Shown here: positions 17,004 to 26,119 of the stretch, piece by piece
Layout of the letters: every line of letters begins with the position of its first letter
Position numbering within the stretch: the stretch's first letter is position 1
Source of the DNA: Glutamicibacter mishrai
Lineage (GTDB): Bacteria; Actinomycetota; Actinomycetes; Actinomycetales; Micrococcaceae
Assembly: GCF_012221945.1 (NCBI RefSeq)
Contig: NZ_CP032549.1
Span: forward strand, 1,364,001 to 1,428,000
Length of the DNA stretch: 64,000 nucleotides
Direction: 5' to 3'
Notes under the pieces: generated by a model
What the model saw: the letters and a program-made list of their open reading frames with translations, nothing else
Told to the model about the DNA's origin: nothing
The model's database searches: none
Position numbers and translations under genes: made by a program

Positions 17004-17432
17004 ATGTCAGGACGTATGGTCAGGTCGAAAACTGCTGAACGTGTCGCGGAACTTCTGGGATCCCGAGAGGGACGCTCCCATCTGAGCGAGCATGGATGGA
17101 TCCGGGGAATGCCGGTGATCATTGGACAAGTCAACGAGCCGGTTGACGATGTCATGGGTCTCGTTTCCGTTCACAATTGCCCTGTTCTTGTGGCAATACT
17201 CGACAACCAGGGTGAGCGGCTTCGTTTCATTCACGTCTCGCCACCAAATGATGCTCTCGAAATAGTTGAAGAAACTCCGGCGCACCACCCGATCTGCTCT
17301 CTTTTCGAGCTAGCCGAGGAACACGGCATGCTGGAGTTCCGAGTCCGGTACTGGGCGCACACTGCTGTTGCAAACGCCCTTCCGGACTTCACACCGAAAG
17401 AACAGGTGCAAATGACAATGCTGCGCAGATAA
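17004..17432 (+). CDS. unrecognised soluble protein
   Basis: The 142-residue protein is read from the ATG after GGAGGTAG; the frame is open further upstream without a ribosome site. It is soluble, with a helical basic N terminus (VRSKTAERVAELLGSREG), a strand-rich middle (MPVIIGQVNEP, VHNCPVLVAILDNQGERLRF) and a C-terminal part with EEHGMLEFRVRYWAH. I recognise no family or catalytic motif. It ends before a long bidirectional terminator. Confidence 0.65.
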   Translation: MSGRMVRSKTAERVAELLGSREGRSHLSEHGWIRGMPVIIGQVNEPVDDVMGLVSVHNCPVLVAILDNQGERLRFIHVSPPNDALEIVEETPAHHPICSLFELAEEHGMLEFRVRYWAHTAVANALPDFTPKEQVQMTMLRR

Positions 17433-17513
17433 ATTCCGAACTGCGCGACGTACTTCAGCCGGGAATGGCCGGCTTGCGCCATACCGCTACGCACCGATTG
17501 CAGCCTAAGGCGC

Positions 17514-17570
17514 CAAAACGAGAACGGTCCTGCCCTCCGATTTACGGAAGGCAGGACCGTTGTCGTTTTG
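17514..17570. terminator. long bidirectional hairpin terminator
   Basis: About 24 base pairs form between 17514-17539 and 17545-17570 with two mismatches and a 5-base loop. The A-rich left flank and T-rich right flank give U-runs in both directions, fitting its place between convergent genes. Confidence 0.9.
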
Positions 17571-17577
17571 CGGACGG

Positions 17578-18954
17578 CTAGCGGCCGGCGATCTTCACCA
17601 GCTTGTGGTTGATGAATTCATCCATGCCGTACTTGCCCAGCTCACGCCCGATGCCCGAGCGCTTCACTCCCCCGAAAGGCAGCTCAGGGTAGGAAGCGGA
17701 TGGCTCATTGATGGCCACCATGCCGCTTTGCAGCTGCAGTGACACGCGCTGCGCGCGTTCCATGTCCTGCGTGTGGATAGAAGCTCCCAGCCCGTAGTCG
17801 GTGCTGTTGGCCAGGGCCACGGCTTCCTCTTCGCCGTCCACCTTGTAGAGCACGGCGACCGGACCGAAGAGCTCTTCGGAGAACGCGCGCATCTCGGGAG
17901 TCACCCCGGCCAGCACGGTCGGTTCGTAGAATGCGCCATCGCCCTGGATCGGCTTGCCGCCGGCCAGCACCTGGGCACCCTTGTCGATGGCATCCTGCAC
18001 CTGGGCGGCCAGTCCTTCGCGGGCAGCGGCGGAAGACAGCGGGCCGAGGAAGTTCTCTGGCTGGGACGGGTCACCCACAGTGATCCCGGAGACCTGCTCC
18101 ACCAGTGCCTTGGAGAAATCCTCGTAGACCGAGGAGTCGACGATGAAGCGCTTGGCGGCATTGCAGGCCTGCCCGGTGTTGCCGAATCGAGCACGCATGC
18201 CCAGCTTGGCGGTGCGGGCCACGTCTGCATCCTCGAACACCATGAATGGATCCGAGCCGCCGAGTTCCAGCACGACCTTCTTCAGGTTGCGTCCGGCAAC
18301 TTCCGCCACGGCAGCGCCGGCACGCTCCGAACCGGTCAGCGAGACGCCCTGCACCCGGCGGTCCGCGATCATGTCCGCGACCTGCTCATTGGTGGCAAAG
18401 ATGTTCACGTACGCGCCCTGGGGCGCACCGGCTTCGCGGAAGATCTCTTCCATTACAAGCGCCGACTCCGGGCACTGCGGAGCGTGCTTGAGCAGGATAG
18501 TGTTGCCGTTCATCAGGTTCGGTCCGGCAAAGCGGGCCACCTGGTAGTACGGGAAGTTCCACGGCATGATGCCCAGCAGCGCGCCCACTGCTTCCTTGCG
18601 CACCAGCGCCGTGCCGCCGGAGGCGATTTCCAGCTCCTCATCCTCCAGGTACTTCGGGCCGTTCTTGGCGTAGTAGCGGTAGATTGCCGCCACAATGCCA
18701 ATTTCACCCAGCGCCTGCTTGATGGGCTTGCCCATTTCGCGGGTGATGATCGCTGCCAGCTCCTCGGCACGTGCCTCGTAGATGTCGGCCACGCGTTCGA
18801 GCAGGGCGACGCGCTCCTCCAGCGCGGAGACCGACCACTGGGTGTAGGCGTTATGCGCCTTGGCCATGGCTTCCTGGATCTGCTCATCGGTGGCGGTCGG
18901 GTAGGTTGCCTCGACGACGCCGGTGGCAGGGTTGGTAACAGCATAAGTGGACAT
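17578..18954 (-). CDS. gabD: NAD(P)-dependent succinate-semialdehyde dehydrogenase
   Basis: The 458-residue protein is an aldehyde dehydrogenase: cofactor-binding PWNFPYYQVARFAGPNLMNGN, VSLTGSERAGAAVAE, the catalytic Glu in VLELGGSDPFMV and the nucleophilic Cys in NTGQACNAAKRFIV. The Ser/Asp-rich SDPF and the short length place it in the succinate-semialdehyde dehydrogenase subgroup (YneI/GabD2-like), which finishes GABA breakdown to succinate. No aminotransferase is adjacent, so it probably serves general aldehyde disposal as well. The start MSTYAVTNPATG is typical. It is a single gene closed by the hairpin at 17514. Confidence 0.88.
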   Translation of the reverse strand: MSTYAVTNPATGVVEATYPTATDEQIQEAMAKAHNAYTQWSVSALEERVALLERVADIYEARAEELAAIITREMGKPIKQALGEIGIVAAIYRYYAKNGPKYLEDEELEIASGGTALVRKEAVGALLGIMPWNFPYYQVARFAGPNLMNGNTILLKHAPQCPESALVMEEIFREAGAPQGAYVNIFATNEQVADMIADRRVQGVSLTGSERAGAAVAEVAGRNLKKVVLELGGSDPFMVFEDADVARTAKLGMRARFGNTGQACNAAKRFIVDSSVYEDFSKALVEQVSGITVGDPSQPENFLGPLSSAAAREGLAAQVQDAIDKGAQVLAGGKPIQGDGAFYEPTVLAGVTPEMRAFSEELFGPVAVLYKVDGEEEAVALANSTDYGLGASIHTQDMERAQRVSLQLQSGMVAINEPSASYPELPFGGVKRSGIGRELGKYGMDEFINHKLVKIAGR

Positions 18955-19384
18955 GGTGCTCCTTCGACGATTCGCTATTTGGACACTTAGCGCCCAGTCT
19001 TCCAGCTCCCGTCGCCAATGCCCCGGACTCTTCGGCTATTGGCGTGTTCGCCGCGGAAACTGCCGCTGTTCCTCCAAAGTCGCAGACTGGGCCGCAGCAG
19101 GGATTGCAGTGCTGCTGGACTCCTCGCAGCTGCGCCGGGTGATGCGCTGGACGCTCGGGATCCGGCTCGATCCTACTCGCTTGCCTCCTGCTTTCCTGGA
19201 AGCTCCGAGCTCTCGCCATCGAACCTGAATGCTTCCTGCGGATTGGCCGCGATCCGTGACCTGCGGCGCGCTCTTGCCTAGCGTCGTATGCAACCAGCAG
19301 CGCTCCGCACGGACTGCGGAGCCGGATGCGCGGCCACCCGCCGCGCCACCCGCAGCTGACGACAGCAGCAGAGGAAGGGAAGAC
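18955..19384. other. divergent intergenic region
   Basis: A 430-base gap between the dehydrogenase and the stress operon. No gene is supported. A TAGCGT hexamer at 19279-19284, with GTGACC 17 bases upstream, is a candidate promoter for the plus-strand operon. Confidence 0.45.
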
Positions 19385-20257
19385 ATGAGCACCAACGATC
19401 ACCCCCGTTCGAATCCATTCCCCGATGACCCGCGCAGCACCCCGCAACCCGGAACCGTCCGCCACGGCTTGAACGATCCGGATCCGTTGACCGAGCCGCA
19501 AACCGACCTGTTCCCGTCGGGCACTGTCGAACCAGTGCCGGCCGACGCGCATGATTCCGGTGACCTGCAGTCCCCAGGAAACGGCAGTACGTCGGGCAAA
19601 GCGCAGGCAGCCCAGGATCTGGCGCGCGAGGGCCAGGAATCCGCCACCCACGTGCTTGACAGCGCCAAGCAGGAAGCCTCGATGCTCGCTGAGCAGGCCA
19701 AGGACCAGGCCACCCACCTGTGGGATGAACTCGGCTCCGACCTGAAGGAGCAGACCTCCGCGCAGCAGCGGAAGGTCGCGGCCAACCTGCGCGACATCAG
19801 CGATGAGTTCCGCGCCATGCTGGACCAGTCCAGCGCGAGCGGAACCGCGTCCATGCTGGTGGATCAGGCTTCGCATCACAGCGGCCAGGCCGCCGATTGG
19901 CTCGAACAGCGCGAGCCGCACGACTTGCTGGATGAGGTCAAGGGCTTTGCACGCAAACGCCCCGCCGCCTTCTTGGGGCTGGCGCTGGGCGTCGGCCTGC
20001 TGGCAGGACGCATGACCCGGAATGCCAGCGAGCCGAAGGAAGGCACAGGGCACCGCGATCAGGAACCGCGCCCCGGCACCACCAGCGCACCGAACGCCGC
20101 GTCCGGTGACGGGCCAGGTCCGGTGCGGGTTAACCCGTCCTTCCAGGGAACTACCCGCGTGGATTCGGCAGGCAACCCGCTGCATGCCGATTCGGTGGAC
20201 GTTGACCCGCTGCGCTCCTACCCTCCTGGGGATCCGCGCAGCACCGACTACCGCTAG
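19385..20257 (+). CDS. amphipathic helical envelope-associated protein
   Basis: The 290-residue protein starts at the ATG after GGAAGGGA. The first 75 residues are polar and proline-rich. Residues about 75-190 are long amphipathic helices with repeated Ala, Gln, Glu and Lys (LAREGQESATHVLDSAKQE, MLAEQAKDQATHLWDELGS). One hydrophobic helix follows a basic FARKRPAAF (about 200-218, LGLALGVGLLAG), then a polar tail with repeated DPRS motifs. Residues 15-19 and the C terminus share that DPRST motif. It heads a three-gene operon with holin-X and DUF3618 proteins, a set linked with actinobacterial envelope stress. Confidence 0.75.
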   Translation: MSTNDHPRSNPFPDDPRSTPQPGTVRHGLNDPDPLTEPQTDLFPSGTVEPVPADAHDSGDLQSPGNGSTSGKAQAAQDLAREGQESATHVLDSAKQEASMLAEQAKDQATHLWDELGSDLKEQTSAQQRKVAANLRDISDEFRAMLDQSSASGTASMLVDQASHHSGQAADWLEQREPHDLLDEVKGFARKRPAAFLGLALGVGLLAGRMTRNASEPKEGTGHRDQEPRPGTTSAPNAASGDGPGPVRVNPSFQGTTRVDSAGNPLHADSVDVDPLRSYPPGDPRSTDYR

Positions 20258-20266
20258 GAGCATTCG

Positions 20267-20686
20267 ATGACTCACACGACGCCAGATCCCGATTCCGCAG
20301 AACATGAACGCAGTTCCCTCGGCGCCCTGTTCAATGACCTGACCCAGAATGTATCGCTGCTGGTTCGCCAAGAGATCGAGCTGGCAAAGACGGAGTTGAA
20401 GGAGTCGGCCAGCTCCGCCGGCAAGGGCGCGGGAATGTATGCCGGTGCCGGTGTTGCCGGCCATTTCGTCTTGCTGTTCCTTTCCGTTGCGGCTTTCTTC
20501 GGATTGGCGCTCTGGATTGGCTACGGCTTCTCGGCCTTGGTGATCGCCGCCCTCTGGGCGGTGATCGGTCTGGTCTTGGCAAGCGCAGCCAAGAAGAAGA
20601 TGCAAGAGATCAAGGGACTGCCTAATACGGCCGAGACAGTCAAGAGGATTCCATCAGCTTTTACTCCGAAGGATGATGCACCATGA
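20267..20686 (+). CDS. phage holin-X family (DUF1469) membrane protein
   Basis: The 139-residue protein has TAGGAG upstream of its ATG, 9 bases after the previous stop. SLGALFNDLTQNVSLLVRQEIELAKTEL opens it, the family signature; two membrane helices follow (about 60-84 and 88-107). Despite the name, these proteins occur in chromosomal stress operons rather than lysis cassettes, and no phage genes are nearby. Its stop overlaps the start of the DUF3618 gene (ATGA). Confidence 0.88.
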   Translation: MTHTTPDPDSAEHERSSLGALFNDLTQNVSLLVRQEIELAKTELKESASSAGKGAGMYAGAGVAGHFVLLFLSVAAFFGLALWIGYGFSALVIAALWAVIGLVLASAAKKKMQEIKGLPNTAETVKRIPSAFTPKDDAP

Positions 20687-21261
20687 GCAAGAATTCAGAA
20701 GAACTCCGCGCGGAAATCGCCCAGACACGAGGCGACATGCAACAGGATGTGGATGCGATTGCCGACAGGGTCAGTCCCAGCCACATTGCCCACCGACAAT
20801 CCGAAAAGGTTAAGGACTCATTCAGGAAGGTGAAGGACTCCGTCATGGGAACCGGTGAATCAACGAGTGACCAGCTTCACCACTACAGTGAAGACGCCGC
20901 GGAAGCCGTCAGGGAGGCACCGCACAGGGTGGTGGAGCAGACCAAGGGCAATCCGCTGGCCGCCGGAATCATCGCCTTCGGGGCGGGACTGCTGGCCTCA
21001 TCGCTGCTTCCGGGGACCCAGAAAGAAGCCGAGCTGGTCCAGCGGGTCAAGGACAAGGCAGAACCGCTGGCCGAAGAGGCCAAGGATGCGGCGAAACAGA
21101 TTGCCGAAGACCTGCGGGAGCCTGCGCGGCAGGCCGCAGAGGACCTGCGGGATTCCGCCCAGGAATCCGTGCAGACCGTCAAATCCGAAGCCAACTCCGA
21201 AGCCGAGCATCTGCACAGCGAAGCAAAGGACACGGCCAAGGATATGGGTAACGGCTCCTGA
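20683..21261 (+). CDS. DUF3618 protein
   Basis: The 192-residue protein starts with the DUF3618 signature (SKNSEELRAEIAQTRGDMQQD, residues 2-22), an N-terminal helical motif, then a hydrophobic segment (LAAGIIAFGAGLLASSLL, about 90-107) preceded by KGNP. The remaining 80 residues are a charged heptad-like helix (EEAKDAAKQIAEDLREPARQ). It probably anchors to the membrane with its partners upstream. Translationally coupled by a 4-base overlap. The operon ends in a terminator at 21280. Confidence 0.88.
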   Translation: MSKNSEELRAEIAQTRGDMQQDVDAIADRVSPSHIAHRQSEKVKDSFRKVKDSVMGTGESTSDQLHHYSEDAAEAVREAPHRVVEQTKGNPLAAGIIAFGAGLLASSLLPGTQKEAELVQRVKDKAEPLAEEAKDAAKQIAEDLREPARQAAEDLRDSAQESVQTVKSEANSEAEHLHSEAKDTAKDMGNGS

Positions 21262-21279
21262 TCCCCGGGTAGCGGCAAG

Positions 21280-21318
21280 AGGCTGGTGCGTGCAATCACT
21301 GATTGGAACCACCAGCCT
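21280..21318 (+). terminator. hairpin terminator of the stress operon
   Basis: AGGCTGGTG (21280-21288) pairs with CACCAGCCT (21310-21318), followed by TTTT. Confidence 0.75.
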
Positions 21319-21417
21319 TTTGCTATGCCCGGTAGCCGCCGAGCTAGACGGGCCATTCACCGTAATTTAGCTAGCCAAGCTAAATAAACACTAGAATGGT
21401 TCCATGGAGAATTCCAA

Positions 21418-22800
21418 ATGACTCATTCGTCTTTGCCTACCCAGCTGGTTTGGTTCCGCGATGATCTGCGCACCAGCGACCACCCAGCGTTGAATGCCGC
21501 TCTTTCCTCCGGTCCGGTGATCGCGGTGTATGTCCTGGACCAGGAATCTGCCGGCATCCGCCCGCTGGGTGGCGCGGCCAAATGGTGGCTGCATCAGGCG
21601 CTGGAGGACCTTCGCCGATCTCTGGAAAAACTGGAAATCCCGCTCATCCTGCGCCAAGGCCCGGCCGCCGGGATCATCAGCGAACTCGTGCACGAAGGCA
21701 ACGTGCAGACCGTGCACTGGAACCGCCGCTACGGCCACGCCGAACGTGCCGTCGACATGCAGATCAAGCAGGACCTGCACGCACGAGGCGTCCACGCTCG
21801 CAGCTACAGCGGAACGCTCTTACATGAGCCCTGGGAGTTGCTGACCAAGAACAACACCGGCTACAAGGTCTTCACGCCCTTCTACAACGCGTTGCGCGAC
21901 AGCGAGATCCGGCCTCCGTTGCCCGCGCCACACGCACAAGAACCCCTCCCGGACACTAATCTTCCCGCCAGCGACGAGTTGGAGAGCTTGGGATTATTGC
22001 CGGCTTTGGACTGGATTGACGGGCTCGCCGCGCAATGGGAACCCGGAGAAGCGCCTGCGCGCCAGCGCCTGGAGCAGGTGCTGGAATCGATCGCCGAAGA
22101 CTACCCGGAGCACCATGACCGCCCCGATCTGGACGGAACGTCTGCCCTCTCCCCCGCCTTGCGCTGGGGGCATGTCAGCGCAAGCCAGACGTGGGAGGCG
22201 CTGGGCCGTCTGGCCGCCGTAAATCCCGAGGCTTCCGACGGTGCCACCGCGATGCGCCGCCAGCTCGCCTGGCGGGATTTCTGCTGGCACCTGCACTACC
22301 ATCACCCGCAGCTTCCGGAGCGGAATCTGCGTGCGCAGTTCGATCATTTCGACTGGGCCTGGCCTGAGGCAGACCCGCAGGCCGCGGAATATATGAGCTG
22401 TTGGCAACAAGGACGCACCGGTTTCGGTCTAGTGGACGCCGGCATGCAGCAGCTCTGGCAGACCGGATGGATGCACAACCGGGTGCGCATGGTGGCAGCC
22501 AGCCTGCTGGTCAAGAACCTGCAAGTGCATTGGAAAGCCGGCGAGCGCTGGTTCTGGGACACCTTGGTTGATGCGGATCTCGCCAGCAATACTGCCAATT
22601 GGCAATGGGTCGCCGGCAGCGGAGCCGACGCTTCCCCATATTTCCGGGTCTTCAACCCGGAATTGCAGGCCAAGAAATTCGACCCTCAGGGAAGCTACAT
22701 CGCAAAGTACGCCCCGCTGGCTACCGAACCCATTGTGGATCTGAAGCAATCGCGGCGGGCTGCATTGGATGCCTATGAGCAGATGAAGCTCATCTCATAG
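21418..22800 (+). CDS. phr: deoxyribodipyrimidine photolyase (class I)
   Basis: The 460-residue protein starts at the ATG after GGAG. The N-terminal antenna domain opens QLVWFRDDLRTSDHPAL. The C-terminal FAD domain shows RRQLAWRDFCWHLHYHHP, QTGWMHNRVRMVAASLLVKN and NTANWQWVAGSGADASPYFR, which include the conserved tryptophans and Asn/Asp contacts to FAD and the lesion. It repairs cyclobutane pyrimidine dimers using light. Length is typical (about 460-480). It is a single gene with an AT-rich upstream region at 21365-21400 that may hold its promoter. Confidence 0.95.
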   Translation: MTHSSLPTQLVWFRDDLRTSDHPALNAALSSGPVIAVYVLDQESAGIRPLGGAAKWWLHQALEDLRRSLEKLEIPLILRQGPAAGIISELVHEGNVQTVHWNRRYGHAERAVDMQIKQDLHARGVHARSYSGTLLHEPWELLTKNNTGYKVFTPFYNALRDSEIRPPLPAPHAQEPLPDTNLPASDELESLGLLPALDWIDGLAAQWEPGEAPARQRLEQVLESIAEDYPEHHDRPDLDGTSALSPALRWGHVSASQTWEALGRLAAVNPEASDGATAMRRQLAWRDFCWHLHYHHPQLPERNLRAQFDHFDWAWPEADPQAAEYMSCWQQGRTGFGLVDAGMQQLWQTGWMHNRVRMVAASLLVKNLQVHWKAGERWFWDTLVDADLASNTANWQWVAGSGADASPYFRVFNPELQAKKFDPQGSYIAKYAPLATEPIVDLKQSRRAALDAYEQMKLIS

Positions 22801-23122
22801 TCGCGAAGCATCGGGCAGCGGGAAAATGAAGCCGCGGATCCACGAAGATCTTCACATGCTCTACGCTGTTTCAGCCCGATGCCTCTTCGGCTCCCTGTCT
22901 CAGTGCATCAGCTTCCTTGCCGGAGGGTCCAGAGCATTCTCCACCGAGTGCCGGAGCTTATACGCATACCAGCCTCCTTAGGTGCGCCCGATAACCGCAA
23001 ATAAGTCCAATCAAGACCAATCCGCCTTCCGCCCTTCTCCGAAGAACCTCTACAGGGTTCCTTCCGGAGCCCGCAGAACTCGATGCGGAACAGAATCCGT
23101 GTCCCAGGAAGGACTGATTGCC
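22801..23122. other. intergenic region, possible distant hairpin
   Basis: A 322-base gap. GCATCGGGC at about 22807 and its complement at about 22878 could pair across 60 bases. No gene with a ribosome site is seen. Confidence 0.35.
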
Positions 23123-23533
23123 ATGCGCACTTCGCCTAACCGCTTGCTCGCAACGATTTTCGGAGCCGTGTATCTCCTAGTCGGCCTGCTCGGATTCCTT
23201 GTCACTGCCGGCGTGGATTTCTTCGCCACAGAGGGCGGGAAGTTGATCATCTTCGAGGTCAACCCACTGCACAATGTCATCCACCTGGCTATCGGCGCAG
23301 CACTGCTTATTGCAGGGCTCGGATCCGTACGTGCTGCCAAGCTCGCCAACACCACGGTGGGAGCCGTCTATCTCCTCGTAGGCATTTTGGGGCTCTTCTT
23401 GGCTTCTACAGCATTGAACATTATTGCCCTGAACGGTGCAGATAACGTCCTGCATCTGGCCAGCGCACTTGTCCTGCTGTCGGTCGGCCTGTCCCAGGAC
23501 CGGACTCCAGCAGCCCATACTGCACGGTCATGA
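23123..23533 (+). CDS. DUF4383 four-helix membrane protein
   Basis: The 136-residue protein starts at the ATG after AGGAAGGA. It has four membrane helices with the DUF4383 repeats: FGAVYLLVGLLGFLVT, NPLHNVIHLAIGAALLIAGL, GAVYLLVGILGLFLAS and NGADNVLHLASALVLLSVGL. The two HNxxHL-like motifs, each before a helix, are the family mark. Function unknown; the family is common in actinobacteria and a second copy lies at 54902. It overlaps the next gene by 4 bases. Confidence 0.88.
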   Translation: MRTSPNRLLATIFGAVYLLVGLLGFLVTAGVDFFATEGGKLIIFEVNPLHNVIHLAIGAALLIAGLGSVRAAKLANTTVGAVYLLVGILGLFLASTALNIIALNGADNVLHLASALVLLSVGLSQDRTPAAHTARS

Positions 23534-24204
23534 ATTCCCCCGAGGCGACGGCCCCTGCCACCGAACCTGACATGCAAGGGCGAGATGCAACTGCGGGCTC
23601 CGTTGCCTTCGGCGGCCTATACGCCGGGATCGCTGGTCTAGGAGTCGCGGCGCTGGCCGCGGCTTCCTCCGCCAGCTTGGCATCGACGTTCGGGATCGGG
23701 TCCGCCCCGGCACCATGGTGGGCGTGGCTCGGCGCGATAGCATCCGCGGTGTGGGCAGGCATGGCGCTGGTCTACGCCGTGGCCAGCCTGTTGAAGGCAG
23801 CGGCCCCTGCCGTGAATCTCGCCGTCCCTTGCCTGGTGCTCGTCTCCTCCGTGCATTTGGCCAGCATTCTTGCCGGCCTTTGGGGGTTCCCGGAGGGAGC
23901 GAAGAATCTGGATCTCACCATTGGTTCCTTGCTGCTGCTCGAGCTGTCGGTGCTGTCGGTCTTCATGTGGCAGCGCAAGCGGCGGAAGAACCTTCCGCAC
24001 CGGGCAGTGCGGTCCAGCAGCCTAGTTGTCCTCGGAGGCATGTTTGCCAGTTCAGTTGCGGTTGCGGCGGTTGCCAGTTTGGGGTTGGCAGCCTCGTCCG
24101 CCGGAGAACTGGCGGTACCTCATTCCGAACACGGCATTCATCATTCGGGAGACATCGACCCGGGAATCATTCAAAAGATGAAACAGGCAGAACACCACCA
24201 CTAG
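23530..24204 (+). CDS. multi-helix membrane protein with histidine-rich C terminus
   Basis: The 224-residue protein starts at an ATG inside the last codons of the DUF4383 gene. Five hydrophobic helices are seen (about 28-48, 58-80, 90-110, 120-138, 158-182), with a basic RKRRKNLPHRAVRSS loop. The C terminus has HSEHGIHHSGD and ends EHHH, a pattern that could bind metal. No family recognised. Translational coupling suggests it works with the DUF4383 protein. Confidence 0.75.
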   Translation: MNSPEATAPATEPDMQGRDATAGSVAFGGLYAGIAGLGVAALAAASSASLASTFGIGSAPAPWWAWLGAIASAVWAGMALVYAVASLLKAAAPAVNLAVPCLVLVSSVHLASILAGLWGFPEGAKNLDLTIGSLLLLELSVLSVFMWQRKRRKNLPHRAVRSSSLVVLGGMFASSVAVAAVASLGLAASSAGELAVPHSEHGIHHSGDIDPGIIQKMKQAEHHH

Positions 24205-24263
24205 CCGCAGCCCGGGGGCCAGTGCCAGTTATCCGGCTGGCCCCCATAGCCGAGGATTGCTGG

Positions 24264-25325
24264 CTAGGCCCGCGGATCAACGATGATCTTCACGTGTTCC
24301 TCGTTGTTGTTGATCAGCTGGTCAAAGCCTTCGGAAATAAGCTCATCGAGTCCGATGCGCCCGGTGATGAACGGCGCCAGATCCAGCTTGCCGCTTTGCA
24401 CCAATGCAATGGTGTCCGGATGGTCATTGGCGTAGCCAATGGTGCCTCGCAGGTCGATTTCCTTCAGCACCAGCTTGGGCATGTCCACTTCAGGCTTATG
24501 CCCCCAGATCGAGACGTTGACGATCACCCCGCCGGGAGCCACCGCGTCCAGGAGCATGTCCAGCACCGCCGGGACCGAGGAGCACTCGAATCCGGCATCC
24601 GCACCACGGCCACCGGTAGCTTCGCGCACCTTCTCGGCCACGTCCCCATCCCTGGGATCGAAAACCTCGTCGGCAAGCCCGGTTTCCCGTGCCTTGGCCT
24701 TGCGGGCCTCGGAGAGCTCCGAGATGTAGACTTCCAGGCCTTTCGCCTTGAGCACCGCTGCGGTCAGCAGGCCGATCGGGCCGGCCCCGCCCACGATGGC
24801 CACCTGCCCGGCTTGGGCGCCCGAGCGGACGAAGGCGTGGTGGGCCACGGACAGCGGCTCGATCAGCGCGGCTTCATCCAGTGGGATCTTGCCGATGGGA
24901 TGCACCCAGCGGCGTTCCACGACGATTTTCTCCGATAGCCCGCCGCCGCGGCCGCCCAGGCCGATGAAGTTCATGTCCCGGGAAAGCTGGTACTGCTGGC
25001 CTTCGCCGGTGTCCACATCCTCGTGGATGATGTAGGGTTCCACCACGACGTTCTCGCCGACTTCAAGGCCGGTGACGCCCTCGCCCAGGGCGGTAATGGT
25101 TCCGGAGAACTCATGGCCCATGGTCACCGGCGCGCTCTCCCCCGAGATCGGGTGCGGATGCCCGGCCGGCGGGATGAAGATCGGGCCCTCCAGGTACTCG
25201 TGCAGATCGGTGCCGCAGATGCCGCACCAGGCAACATCGATGGCCACCGTTCCGGGCTTCAGCACCGGCTCATCGATGTCTTCGATCCGGATGTCCTTCT
25301 GGTCGTAGTACCGTGCTGCTCGCAT
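24264..25325 (-). CDS. (R,R)-butanediol dehydrogenase-type zinc dehydrogenase
   Basis: The 353-residue protein starts at the ATG at 25325 after GAGGGGGG. It is a medium-chain zinc dehydrogenase with WCGICGTDLHEYLEGPIF, VTMGHEFSG, the Rossmann VGGAGPIGLLTA and a glycine-rich FIGLGGRGGG in place of a complete structural-zinc cluster. This combination is typical of 2,3-butanediol dehydrogenases, which interconvert acetoin and butanediol with NAD. No acetoin genes are adjacent, so the physiological substrate is uncertain. Confidence 0.85.
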   Translation of the reverse strand: MRAARYYDQKDIRIEDIDEPVLKPGTVAIDVAWCGICGTDLHEYLEGPIFIPPAGHPHPISGESAPVTMGHEFSGTITALGEGVTGLEVGENVVVEPYIIHEDVDTGEGQQYQLSRDMNFIGLGGRGGGLSEKIVVERRWVHPIGKIPLDEAALIEPLSVAHHAFVRSGAQAGQVAIVGGAGPIGLLTAAVLKAKGLEVYISELSEARKAKARETGLADEVFDPRDGDVAEKVREATGGRGADAGFECSSVPAVLDMLLDAVAPGGVIVNVSIWGHKPEVDMPKLVLKEIDLRGTIGYANDHPDTIALVQSGKLDLAPFITGRIGLDELISEGFDQLINNNEEHVKIIVDPRA

Positions 25326-25514
25326 GGCTCCCCCTCGAATCTTCCTGCCTGTTCCCGACCGGCCCAATGCCGATCGGTGCTTCCAGCACCCAAGCTACTG
25401 CGGCCGCCAGGATTTGAGAACCGTTGCAAGAGGTTTCACCCGATGGCCTCAGCAAGCCATCCAGTCAATGCCCAGCCAGCAACGCACGGCCTGGTTAGCG
25501 GCGCACAATGGACT

Positions 25515-26045
25515 ATGGACATCATGTCGGCGGCGCAGCGTTCGCGGCTCATGTCGCGCATTTCCAGCAAGAACACCGGGCCGGAACTGGCCTTGCGCCG
25601 ATTGCTGCATGCCGCCGGGTACCGTTACCGCGTGCACGGTATCCTGCCTGCACAGCAAGTTGCCCAGCTGCACTCTTTGCATCCCGGGATCCCGCTGCGG
25701 GGCGGGAAGCTCCCCGGTTCCCCGGACCTCGTCTTCAGTGCCCGGCGCAAGGCGATCTTCGTCAACGGCTGCTTCTGGCACGGCCACGACTGCCCGGTGG
25801 GCCAGCGCCGCCCCGCATCCAATACGGGATATTGGAATCCCAAGCTGGATGCCAATATCGCCCGGGACCAGCGCAACCTCGATAACCTGGCCGCGCTTGG
25901 CTGGGAATCGCTGACGCTCTGGGAGTGCGAGCTGAAGACCATGGATGACGTCCTGTGCAGGGCAGCAAGCTTCCTCGGCCCCGTCCGCATCGCACAGCGC
26001 GGCGCCACCGCGCAGGGTCCGCCCCAGGGCACCGGCGTTGGCTAA
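25515..26045 (+). CDS. vsr: very short patch repair endonuclease
   Basis: The 176-residue protein is taken from the ATG at 25515 (alternative 25524); the frame is open far upstream but only the part from MSAAQRSRLMSRISSKNTGPE is Vsr-like. It carries the catalytic Asp71 in LPGSPDLVF, VNGCFWHGHDC with zinc/active-site His and Cys, and LGWESLTLWEC. Vsr nicks 5' of the T in T:G mismatches left by deaminated 5-methylcytosine. About 20 extra residues sit between RYRVHG and LPGSP. No cytosine methyltransferase is adjacent; the nearest is at 39532. The coding region is GC-rich like its neighbours. Confidence 0.93.
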   Translation: MDIMSAAQRSRLMSRISSKNTGPELALRRLLHAAGYRYRVHGILPAQQVAQLHSLHPGIPLRGGKLPGSPDLVFSARRKAIFVNGCFWHGHDCPVGQRRPASNTGYWNPKLDANIARDQRNLDNLAALGWESLTLWECELKTMDDVLCRAASFLGPVRIAQRGATAQGPPQGTGVG

Positions 26046-26119
26046 GATCGGAGAGTCCACCCTGCCGATATCGAGGCCGCCGCTAGCGGTTAGCCGAACC
26101 AACACGTTCCCCGAGGTCC

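Noticed and set aside
18884..20605. 573-codon minus-strand frame
   Set aside because: It is a shadow antisense to three plus-strand genes with good ribosome sites and family signatures.
20267..20686. Prophage lysis cassette suggested by the holin-X name
   Set aside because: No endolysin, tail or integrase genes nearby; the family is chromosomal and operonic with DUF3618.
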